From assembly GCA_035911095.1 (NCBI GenBank), contig JAMHWF010000005.1, positions 144,996 through 208,995 on the forward strand: a stretch of DNA of 64,000 nucleotides, written 5' to 3'. The notes beneath the pieces are model-generated. The model made no database searches. It had not been told where the DNA came from and worked only from the letters and a program-made list of their open reading frames with translations. This stretch comes from JAMHWF01 sp035911095. GTDB taxonomy: Bacteria; Pseudomonadota; Gammaproteobacteria; Burkholderiales; Burkholderiaceae_C. The position numbers were made by a program, and so were the translations under genes. Shown piece by piece: positions 25,898 to 37,800 of this stretch; the first letter of the stretch is position 1, and each line of letters opens with the position of its first letter.

Positions 25898-28800
25898 ATG
25901 CGCAACCGTCGTTGGACCCCCGGTATCCGCCTCGCCCATCAACTGGTCTTCGTGCGCTGCCCGCGCCGCGTGCGACGCGCGCTGCGCTGGCACCTGCTGC
26001 GCGGCCACGGGGTCGCGCTCACCCAGCTGGCGCTGGCCGCCGGTGCGGCTGTGGCGCCGATGCTGGCCACGGCCAACCCGACCGGCGCGCAGGTGGTGGC
26101 GGGCAAGGTGCAGGTCCACAGCAGCGTGCCGACCGTGCTGGACATCCAGCAGCAGAGCAACCTGGCCATCATCCACTGGCAGAGCTTCAACATCGGGGCG
26201 GGCGAGACGGTCAACTTCGTCCAGCCCTCGCTGCGCAGCGTGGCGCTGAACCGGGTGCTGGGCAACGACCCCTCGGCGATCTTCGGGCGCCTGAACGCCA
26301 ACGGCACGGTGATGCTGGTCAACCCGAACGGCGTCGTCTTCGGCGCCGGCTCGCGGGTCGACGTGGGCGGCCTGGTGGCCACCACCGCCGACATCAAGGA
26401 CAGCGACTTCCTGGCCGGCCGCTACCGCTTCGGCCAGGCCTCGCCCGTGTCGGGCGCGGCGGTCGTCAATGCCGGCCACATCAGCATCAAGGACAGCGGC
26501 CTGGCGGCCCTGGTGGCGCCGCGCGTGGCCAACAGCGGTGTCATCGAGGCGAAGCTGGGCCGCGTGGCGCTGGGCGGCGCGCAGACCTTCGCGCTCGACT
26601 TCCAGGGCGACGGCCTGCTCAGCTTCAGCGCCGGCTCGGCGGTCGACGCCAACGGCCAGCCGCTGGTCAGCAACACCGGCACCCTGAGCGCCGAGGGCGG
26701 CAGCGTGCTGCTCACCGCGCAGGCCGTGCAGCGCGTGGTCGACACCGTCATCAACACCGACGGCGTGATCGAGGCCACCTCGGTGGGCAGCCATGAAGGC
26801 CGCATCGTGCTGTCAGGCGGCAGCGCGGGCGGCGTGGCCGTCGCGGGCACGGTCGATGCCTCGGGCCGCGGGACGGGCGAGCACGGCGGCACGGTGCAGG
26901 TCACCGGCCAGGCCGTGCAGGTGAAGCGCGGCACCGCGATCGATGCCTCCGGCGACGCCGGCGGCGGCGAGATCGCACTGGGCAGTCGCGGCGTGGCCTC
27001 GGGCTTCGCCGACAAGAGCGAGACCACCCGCGTCGACGCGGGCGCGACCCTGCGAGCCGACGCGCTGCGCCAGGGCGACGGCGGCAGCGTCACCGCCTGG
27101 TCGAGGGACACGACCGTCTTCGCCGGCAGCCTGTCGGCGCGCGGCGGTGCCGAGGGCGGCGACGGCGGCTTCGCCGAAGTCTCGAGCCTGAAGCACATCG
27201 GCCTCACCGGCAGCGTGGACCTGCGCGCGCCGAAGGGCGCGACCGGCCAGCTGCTGCTCGACCCGACCGACCTGCGCATCACCGACAGCCCCTCGGGCGG
27301 CAGCCAGGACGGCAATGCCGGCGACGGCCAGGTCGCGGCCGGCGACCCCAACCAGGGCGCGGACGACACGCTCAACACGGTCTCGCGCGGCCTGCTCGAA
27401 AGCATGGCCGGCAACGCCAACATCACGCTGCAGGCCACCGGCCAGATCACCGTCGACGCGATGGCGGGCGGGCGCATCGACCTGGCCACGGCCCCGGGCC
27501 ACAGCTTCACGCTGCAGTCCACCCAGAGCGGCGGCATCCGCTTCGCCGACGCGCAGACCGAGATCCGCACCCAGGGCGGCAACATCACGCTCGAGGCGCA
27601 GGGCATCGGCAGCAGCCTGGCCAACATCGGCAAGCTGACCAGCAACGGCGGCACCGTCGCGCTGCGCGCCACCGGCGACATCCAGCTGGCTGGGCACATC
27701 GATGCCGGCAGCGGCGCGGTGCAACTGCAGTCCACCGTCGGCTCGATCACCAACGGGGCCGGCTCGCCCCGCCTGAGCGGCGCCTCGGTCGAGCTGTCCG
27801 CCCGCGGCGGGCAGATCGGCGCGGCCGGCAACGCGATCGCCACCACCACCCCGCGCCTCGGCCTCGAGGCCGGCGGCAGCATCCACGCGGCGAACAGCAG
27901 CGCGCTGACCGACCTGTCGGTCAACGCGCTGCACGCCCTCGCCGGCAGCCACGGCTACCAGGTCAGCGCCACCGGCCTCGACCTGCGCATGACCGACGGC
28001 AGCGTCGTCAGCGCCGAGCGCGTGGTCCAGGCCGGCGGCCTGAACCTCGCGCTGTCGAGCGACCGCACGCTGGAGGTCGGCACGATCGACGTCGGCAGCG
28101 GCACGGCCACGCTCTCGAGCCGCGGCGGCAACCTCAGCGGCGCCGCCGGCAACCGGGTCACCGCCGGCTCGGTGAAGCTCGGCGCCGAAGGCAGCGACGG
28201 CAACAACGGCGCCATCGGCAGCGCCAGCCAGGCGATCCACACCGCCACCGCGCGCCTCGAGGCGACCACCGGCAGCGGCGGCGCCTTCGTCGCCAACACC
28301 GGCGCGCTCGACCTGGCCAGGCTCGGTGCCACCGGCGCGTCGCGCGTCAGCGCCACCGGCAGCCTGACCGCCGGCAGTGTCGACGCCGGCAGCGCCGCCT
28401 TGACCCTCGCCTCCACGACGGGCAGCGTGCTCGACGACGGCTCGGCCGCGACCCGCATCACGGCGGGCGCGCTCACGGTGAATGCCGGCGGCGCCGTCGG
28501 CGGCGCCAGCCTGCGGCTGCAGACGACCGCCACCGAGTTCAATGCCGACGCCGCCTCGGGCGGCGTCCACGTCCACAACGCGGCGACTTCCTCGACGCTG
28601 GCGGACGTCCGCTCGGGCAACGGCGCGATCGACATCACGACCGGCGGCAGCACCACGATCGGCAACCTGCTGTCGGCGACCTCGGGCGCCGGCAACGGCA
28701 TCACGGTCGCGGCCGCCGGTGCGGTCACCGTGAACGGGGCCGTGAACGCCGGGTCGCAGGGCGACGTGCAGCTGAGCACCACCAGCGGCGCCATCTCCGA

Positions 28801-31800
28801 CGGCAGCAGCAGCCTGGTCACCGGCCACACCGTGTCGCTCAGCGCCACCTCCGGCGTCAGCGCCCGCACCGCGGCCTCGACGCTGCAGGTGCAGGCCGGC
28901 ACCGGCAACGTCACGCTGGTGCAGGCCGGCAGTGTCAGCGTCGAGCAGATCGCCACCACCGGCAGCACCGTCACGCTCACCGCCACCGACGGCGACATCA
29001 CGGTCGGCGCGGTGCAGTCCGGCCTCTCGGGCAGGGTCAGCCTGAGCGCCACCGATGGGTCGATCCTCGACGACGGCGATGCCGGCACCCGCATCCAGGC
29101 GAAGACGGTCGCGCTGGACAGCGCCGGCTCGATCGGCGACGCCAGCCACGCAGTGCAGACCAAGGCCACCGAACTGTCGGTGGCCGGCGCGGGCGACCTG
29201 TACGTCAGCAACGACAGCACGCTCACCAGCCTGGGCGTCGATCACCGCCACGCCACGCCCGGCCAGGCGGCGACGCTGCAGATCACCTCGCCGTACCTGA
29301 CGTTCCAGGTCGGCGACAACGGCTCGGCCTATGCAGTGGAGCGCCTGGTCGGCGTTCCGCTCACCGACCTGTCGTTCCAGGGCGACCAGACGCTGGTCGT
29401 GGGCCAGGTGCAGGGCGCCGGCAGCGTCAGCCTCGTCGCGACGCAAGGCGACATCCGTGACGACGGCAATGCGCAGTCGCGCATCACGGCCGGCGGCAGG
29501 CTCAGCCTGCAAGCGAGCCAGGGCAGCCTGGGCAGCGCGACCACGGCGCTCGACGTCAACGCCAGCCAGCTCGTGCTGGCGACCCACGGCGACCTCTACC
29601 TGCGCAGCCTGGCCGACCTGTCCTCCCTGGCGATCAGCAGCACCCACGCGGACGCGACCACCAGCTACGGCATGGCGATCAGCGCCCCGTCGCTGAACTT
29701 CAGCGTCACCGACTCGGCGGCCGGGCACCACGTGCACACGCTGACCGACACCTCGTCGCTGAGCCTCGAGTTCGCGAGCGACCGCGACATCACGCTCGGC
29801 CGCGTCGACGTGAGCGACAGCGGCAGCGCGAGCTTCACCTCGACCGGCGGCAGCATCCTCGACGACGGCGACAAGAGCACCCGCGTGCTGGCCGACAGCA
29901 CCACGCTGAGCGGCGCTGCCGTGGGTGCCAGCGGCAACGGGCACCTCGACGTGGTGACCAGCCAGCTCTCGGCCACCGCCACTGCCGGTGGCGTCTACAT
30001 CGAAGTGCCGATGCCCGCGGGCAGCAGCAACACCACCAGCACGCTCACGCTGGGTTCCGTCACCGCGGCCGGGCCGGTCGAGATCCGCGCGCTCGAGGGC
30101 GACGTCTCGCTCGGCGGGGTGATCACGGCGACCGACCAGGCGGTCAGCCTCAGCGCCCAGCGGGGCTCGATCCTGAGCCCCTCCGGCTACTTCGGCTACA
30201 CCGGCGGCTTCCGCATCGGCAGCGGCAGCCTGACGCTGAACGCCGCCCAGTCGATCGGCACCGAAGGGCGCGCGGTGTGGTTCGACGGCGAGGGCGCGAG
30301 CTTGCAGGCGCAGGCCGGCACCTCGATGTTCCTGACCGCCGGCAATGCGACGACCCTGGCCAGCCTGCAGGCCGGCAGCGGCATCACCTACACCCAGAAC
30401 AGCGGCACGGTCACCGTGGGCCACGTGGACGCCACCGCGGGCGGCACGGTGTCGATCACCGCCGCCAGCGGTGCGATCGAGGACGACGGCAACGGCGCGA
30501 CCGGCGTCAGCGCCGGCCAGGTGAGCCTCGCGGCCAGCACCGACATCGGCAGCGCCGGCAGGGCGGTCGCGGTGGCGACGCCGAGCCTGGCGCTCAGCGC
30601 CAACGGCACGGTGAACGTCGCCGACAGCGTCACGCTGCAGAGCCTGTCGCTGACGCGCGGCAGCGGCTCGACCGGCAGCATCGCGATCACCGCGGGCGCG
30701 GGCCAGAGCTTCACGATCACCGAAGACGCCAGCGAGCACCTGCTGCAGGCCGTGAGCAGCGGCACGCCGCTGGACTTCAGCTTCTCGGGCCAGCGCACGG
30801 TCAAGGTCGGTGACCTCGACGTCGGCGCGGCCGGCTCGGTCACCCTCGCCTCCGCCACCAGCGTGGTGGACGACGGCCAGGCCGGCACCGGGATTGCGGC
30901 CGGCACCGTGTCGCTCACCGCCGGCACGGCCGGCTCGATCGGCGCCTCGGGCAGCGGCAACGCCATCAGCCTGGAAGGCACGACCTCGCTCGCGCTCAGC
31001 GCCGGACGCGACATCTTCGCCAGCAGCGACACCAGCCTGACGGACCTGTCGATCGCCAGCACCAGCGCCGGCGGCAGCAGCCAGTTCGGCGTCGTCGCCC
31101 AGGGCCAGACCTTCGGCATCACCGACAACGGCAGCACGCAGAGCCTCGACTTCAGCGGCAACGCGCTCGGCAACTTCAGCTTCAGCAACCACAAGAACAT
31201 CCAGGTCGGCACGATCAACGCCACCGGCGACGTGACCCTGGTCACCCGCAACGGCGGGGCCAACAGCAACATCAGCAGCGACGGCGGCAGCGGCCGCATC
31301 GCCGGCGGCCGCGTGCTGCTGACCGCCGCCTCGAACACCGCCAACGGCGGCTCGATCGGCAGCAGCGGCACGGCGTTGCGCGTCGACACGCCTTCGCTGA
31401 TCCTGGACGGCAGCGCCAACGTCTACGTCAACGACGCGCAGGACCTGAGCTTGCTGGACATGACGCTGACCCACGGCACGAACACCACGTTCGGCTACGG
31501 CGTCACGGCCACCAACATCAACTCGTTCTCGGTCACCGACGGCAGCACGCAAGCCCTGGGCCTTGCGGTCAGCAACGCGATCGACTTCCGCTACAGCGTG
31601 GATCGGGCGCTGATCCTCGGCACGATCGACGCCGGCACCAGCAGCGTCGGCGCGATCTCGCTCACCTCGCGCAGCGCGCCCACCGGTACCAATGCGCAGA
31701 TCAACCGCGCCAGCGGCACCCTCGTCGCCGGCAGCGTCACGCTGTCGGCCATCGGCAGCAACGGCGGCGTGGGCGCCACCGGCACGATCAGCACCGGCAC

Positions 31801-34800
31801 GCAGAACCTCAGCATCGCCTCCGGGGGCAATGTCAGCGTCAGCAACAGCACGACCCTGAACTCGCTGAGCCTGGAAGCGCTGCACCGCACCAGCGGCAGC
31901 AACACGCACACCTACGGCCTCAGCTCCACCGGCCTGACCTTCAGCGTCACCGACAACACGGGCACCGACGGCCTCCACCTGAACAACATAGCCCAGTCGG
32001 GTCTGGACCTCACGGTCAAGTCCGACCGCACGATCACCGCGAGCGCGGTGAACACCGGCGTGGGCGGCAAGGTGACGCTCGACAGCAACACCATCCGGGG
32101 CGGCAGCGGTGCCAGCGCCGGCAATCCCTCGATCTCGACCGGCGACCTCACGCTGCTCGGCTACAGCGCACACGGCAGCTCGGGCGGCGCGCTCTACACC
32201 GCGGCCCAGACGCTGAGCAGCACGCTCAGCGGGAGCCTGGAGCTGTCCAACAGCGGCGACCTGACCTTGCGCCACAACAGCGTGGGCTCCTCGGCCGTCG
32301 TCGCCAGCAGCAATGGCTCGCTGCGGCAGGAGGCGGGCGGCCTGTTCACCGCGCCGACGCTGACGCTGAAGGCGCAGCAGTCGCTCGCCGGCGGCGGCGG
32401 CAACACGCTGGCGACGAACGCACGCCAGCTCAAGCTGGAGTCGGGCGGCGACATCGACGTCGCCAATGTGACCGACCTCTACACGCTCGAGCTGGTGTCG
32501 AACCACGCCACGCCGGGCGCGCAGAACACGATCTCGGTGCAGGCCGACCGCCTCAACCTGGCGCTCACCGACAGCGTCGCCGGCGACCAGTACCACCTCG
32601 CGCAGCTGACCGACAGCAGCGGCCTTGATTTCACGCTGCGCACCGACGTCGCGCTGGCGCTGGGTGCCGTCGACGTGCACGACGGCCGCTCGCTGGGCCT
32701 CTACAGCACCGGTGCGGGCACCTCGATCACCAACGACGGCAGCAGCCTGCTGAAGGCGGGCGACATCACGCTGTCGGCCACCGGCTCGGTGGGCGCGGCC
32801 GGCGACGGCACGACGCGCATGCAGACCGACGCGCTGGGCGTGCGCCTGATCACCGGCGGCAACGCCTACCTCGACAACGCGCAGGACCTGAGCAACCTCT
32901 CGCTGACCAGCAACCAGTCGACGGGCGGCACGGCACCGGTCTACGAGGTGACCGCCCCGTCGCTGAGCTTCGCGCTCAGCGACGACGGCACGACGCACCT
33001 CGACCAGGTGGTCGACAGCACGGGTCTGAACTTCGTGCTCGACACCCGGCGCAGCCAGGCGATCGGCGTGGTCGACGTCGGTCCTTCGGGCAGCGTGTCG
33101 CTGAAGAGCGCGGGCGACATCCACGGCGACGCCGACAGCAGCAAGCGCCTCACCGCGGCCAGTGTCACGCTGCAGACGTCCCAGGGCGGCGACGTGGGCA
33201 GCGTCGCCAACCCGATCCATCTTTCGGCGCCGCTCGCGACGTTCCGCGTCACCGGCGCGCTGAACGTCGAGTCGGACACCCACATCGACAGTCTCACCGT
33301 CCACACCACCCACCCGACGGCGACTTACGGCGGCACCTACAGCATCGTCTCGGTGCCGGTCACGGGCGCAACGCCGTACGCGCTGTTCACCGCGACGGAC
33401 GACGCAGCCGGGACCGAGCTGACCCAGGTGTCCGATCCGGAAGGCCTGGCGTTCACCTACTCGAGCGACCGCGACATCAAGGTCGTCACGCTCGACCTGG
33501 GCAGCACCGGCACCGTGGCGCTCACCAGCGGCGGCAGCATCGTCGGCGACGGCGATGCGAACACGCTGATCCAGGCCGCCGGCCTGAAGCTGAACGCCGA
33601 CGGGGCCATCGGTGGCGCCGGGGCGGGCAACGCGATCGACGCCAAGGTGGGCACGCTGGATGCCCGCGCCGACGGTGGCGCCGTCAAGCTGGCGCTGCAT
33701 GGCGCGACCACGATCGGCAGCCTCTACGGCAGCGACGGCGTCGGCCTGGTCAACGCGGTGGGCGACATCCACCTGGGCTCGATCGACGCCGGCGGCGACA
33801 CCGTGGACATCGACAACCAGGGCGGCTCGATCCTCGGCGGCTCGATCAATCGCAGCACCACGGTGATCCTGAGGGCCGCGGGCTCGATCGGCAACCAGAG
33901 CGCGATCCGCACCACCGCCAACGGCGGCGGCACCACCACGCTGACGGCCGAGGCCAGCGCGGCGAACGGCGCCGACGGCAGCGTCGCGGTGACCGAGAGC
34001 TACAACCTGAGCGCGGTGGCGGTGACGGCCCCCGCGGCCGTCACGCTGGAGGCCGGCAGGGCGCTGTCGGTCGGCACCGTCGACAGCGGCGGCGCGGTGA
34101 GCCTGAAGGCCTCGCAGGGCAACCTGACCGGCGTCGACGGCAGCAACTCGATCAGCGGCACCAGCGTCAGCCTGGCGGCCAGCTACAACGGGAGCATCGG
34201 CACCAGCGGGACGCGCCTGAACGTGGACACGACGGCGCTCGACCTCAAGGCGCCGGGCAACGTCTACATCAGCGGCCAGGCCGACCTGGACAGCCTGAGC
34301 ATCGACCGCAGCAACAGCAGCTCCGGGAATTTCAGCAGCGGTGCGCTCAGCGTGACCGCCACCAACCTGACCCTCAACGCCAGCGACGGCGGCAACACGA
34401 CCACCTTCACGACACTGACCGACAGCACCGGGCTCGACTTCAGCTACCTGGGCATCGGTTCGATCAACGTGGGCACGGTCGACGTCGGCAGCGGCTCTGC
34501 GCTGCTGAGGGCCAGCCTCTACCAGGGCGACGGCCACATCCGGGCGGTCGACGGCTCGTCGTCGATCACCGCGGGCGCGCTGACGCTGCAGGCCAACGGC
34601 GCCGCCAGCGCGATCGGCAGCAGCGGCACGGCGCTCGGCATGGCCGTCGACTCGTTGACGGCGAGCTCGGGCACCGGCGGCCTCTACGTGCGCCAGGCCG
34701 GCTCGCTCAGCCTGAGCGACCTCAACACCACCGGCAACCTGTCGGTGAACGCCACCGCAGGCGACCTGACGCTCGGCAACCTCAGCTGGGGCGGCACACT

Positions 34801-37800
34801 GGACCTGAATGCGGCCGCGGGCAGCATCCTGGCGGGCGGCGGCGCGCTGGCCGGCAAGTCGAGCACCGCGTCGGTGACGCTGAGCGCGGCCAACGGCATC
34901 GGCACCGAGCTGGCGCCGGTGCTGGTCAACGGCGCCCAGGGCCATGCCGTCAGTGCCAGCGTTACCGGCACCGGCTCGCTCTACCTGGCCAGCGTCGCCA
35001 AGCTGAACGGCGGGTTGACCACCTCGGTGAACAACGGCGCCACGTCCATCAGTGCGGCGGACGACATCCGCCTCGCCTCGCTGACCTCGAACACGGATGC
35101 CGAAGGCAACGACATCCGGGTCGTGGCCACCGCCGGCAACATCACGGCAGTCAGCGTGTCGGCTGGCGGCGGTGACGCGCGCCATGCCGAGGTCGACCTG
35201 TCGGCCAACGCCGGCAGCATCCTGGCCACGTCGAGCAGCACGTTGCAGGGCGCGGGCATCCGCCTGCACGGCACCGCGGGCGTGGGCTCGGCGAGCCAGC
35301 GCGTGATCGCCAACAGCAGCGGCAGCGTGCAGGTGAGCAGCACCGGCGGCGACATCTATCTGGGCACGGCCGGACCGTCGGTGCTGACCAACATCAGCTC
35401 CGCGGGCGGAGACATCGACATCGCCAGCGCCAAGGACCTGCTGATCGCCAACGCCTCCTCGGGCGGCGGCGACATCAAGGTGGCGGGTACCGCCAACGAC
35501 GTGGCCCTGAGCGCCGGCAACATCGACGCGGGCGCCGGCAGCGTGACGCTGGCCTCCACCTCCGACGGCGGCAGGCTGCTCGACGACGGCGACGCGACGA
35601 CGCGCATTCGCGGCGCGACGGTCACGCTCAACGGCAAGGCCGGCGTCGGCGCCGAGTCGGCCCGTCTGCAGACGGCCGCCGGCACGCTCGACGCGAGCAG
35701 CGGCAACGGCATCTACCTGGCCGACCAGAACGCCGCCGGCGTCACGCTGCGGTCGGTGGTCGCCAGCGACGGGGCGGTGAGCATCACCACCGCCGGGCCG
35801 ACCACGGCCACCCTGGTCAAGGCCGAGACCGACGGCGCGGGCAAGGACGTCAGCATCAGCACCAGCAGCGGCAACCTGACGCTCGGCGCGGTGACGGCCG
35901 GTGCGACGCAGGGCCGGGTGCTGCTCGCGGCCGCGGGCTCGATCCTCGGCAGCGGCGGCGGCGCGCAGGTCAGCGCCCATGGCGTCAGCCTGAGCGCGGG
36001 GGCCGACATCGGCACGGTGACCGACCCGGCCACCGGCGCGGGCAGCCCGGTCACGCTCGACGTCGACGTGATCGAAGCCCTCGGCACCACCGGCAGCCAC
36101 CGCGTGGTCTCGGTCGAGCACGTGGGGACCGACGCGCTGACCCTGGGCAGCGGGATGCTGTCGCTGGGCAGCGGCAGCTCGGTCTACATCAAGGCGGGCG
36201 GCGACCTCGACGCGACCGCGAGCCTGGGCTCGACCAGCGGCACGCTGTCGCTGACCTCCGGCGGCACGCTGACGCTGCCGGACGCGGCCTTCGTCTCTGC
36301 CGGCGCGGTGCGCCTCGTCGGCGCCACCGACGTGGTGACCAGCGGCAGCGGCGACGCGGCGCGCAACCTGCGCGTCAACAGCAGCTCGCTCACCCTGCGC
36401 AGCGGCGCGGCGGGCGGCGACACGCTGCTCACCACGGCGGTCGGGGCCGTCGACGCGGAACTGCAGGGGGCAGGCGACCTGACGCTGCTCAACACCGGCA
36501 CCGTGGCGGCAGCGACGCTGAAGACCAGCGACGGCGACATCACGGCCACCAGCAGCAACGGCCTGGTCGTCGACTCGGCGGTCGCGGGCGGCAGCGAACG
36601 CCAGGTGGCGCTCACGGCCACCGGCGGCGACCTGAAGGTGGGCACGATCAGCGCAGGAACGGACGGCAGCCTGCTGCTGACGTCCAGCGCCGGCTCGATC
36701 CTCGGCGACGCGGCCGTGCTGGTCGGTCAGTCGCTGGCGCTCAGCAGCGCCACCGGCATCGGCTCCAGCACCGCGGCGTTCAACACCGACATCGGCCACG
36801 TGAGCGCCGAGGTCACCGGCAGCGGCGACATCCACCTCGCCTCGGCCGGCACCCTCCACCTGGGCCGGCTGGCGACGCAGGACGGCGACATCGCCGTCCG
36901 TGCGACGGGCGACGTGAACACCACGACGCTCAGCGCCGGCCAGGGCGGCAGCGTCACGCTGGCCTCCAGCCACGGCAACGTCCTGTTGACGCAGGCGCTC
37001 GCGCTCGACGGAGGCGCGCTGCTGATCGACGGCAATGCGGCCCTGGTCGGCGGCGCCCACAGCCTGGCGACCGGCGGCGGCGCGCTGCGCATCACTGGCG
37101 CGCTGATCGGCGGCGACGAGGCGGCCACGCTCGACGCGGGCAGCGGTGCGGTGTCGCTCGAAGGGGCGGTGTCGAACCTGGCCTCGCTGACGGTCACCGG
37201 CGGCAGCATCCATACCGCGGGCGTCAGCACCGATGGCGCGCAGACCTATCACGGCAGCACCACGCTGAACGGCGCCCACGCCACCCAGGGTGGCGCCTTC
37301 ACGGTCGACGGCGCGACGACGCTCGGCAGCGCGACGACGGTGGCGACCGCTGGCGGTGACGCGAGCTTCAAGGGCGGCGTCGACGGCGCGGCCGACCTGA
37401 GCGTGAGCACCGGGGCCGGCAACACCCGCTTCAGCGGCGCGGTGGGCCAGACGGCGCGGGTCGGTCAGCTGACGGTCGACACCGCCGGCACCACGACCTT
37501 CAGTGGCGCCGTGGCGGCAGCCAGCGTCGCCACCGACGCGGCCGGCACGCTGGTGCTCGACGGCGGCAGCGTCAACACCACCGGCGCGCAGCGCTACGGC
37601 GAGCACGTGACGCTCGGGACGCACACGACGCTCACCGGGCAGGGCGTGGCTTTTGCCGGCGACATCGACGGCAACGCCAACCTGACGGTCAACTCGGGCA
37701 CCGGTGTGGCGAGCTTCGGCGGCGACATCGGCGCGGCGACGCGCATCGGCCGCCTGAGCGTCAACAGCGCCGGCGCCACCAGCTTCGACGGCACGGTGAG

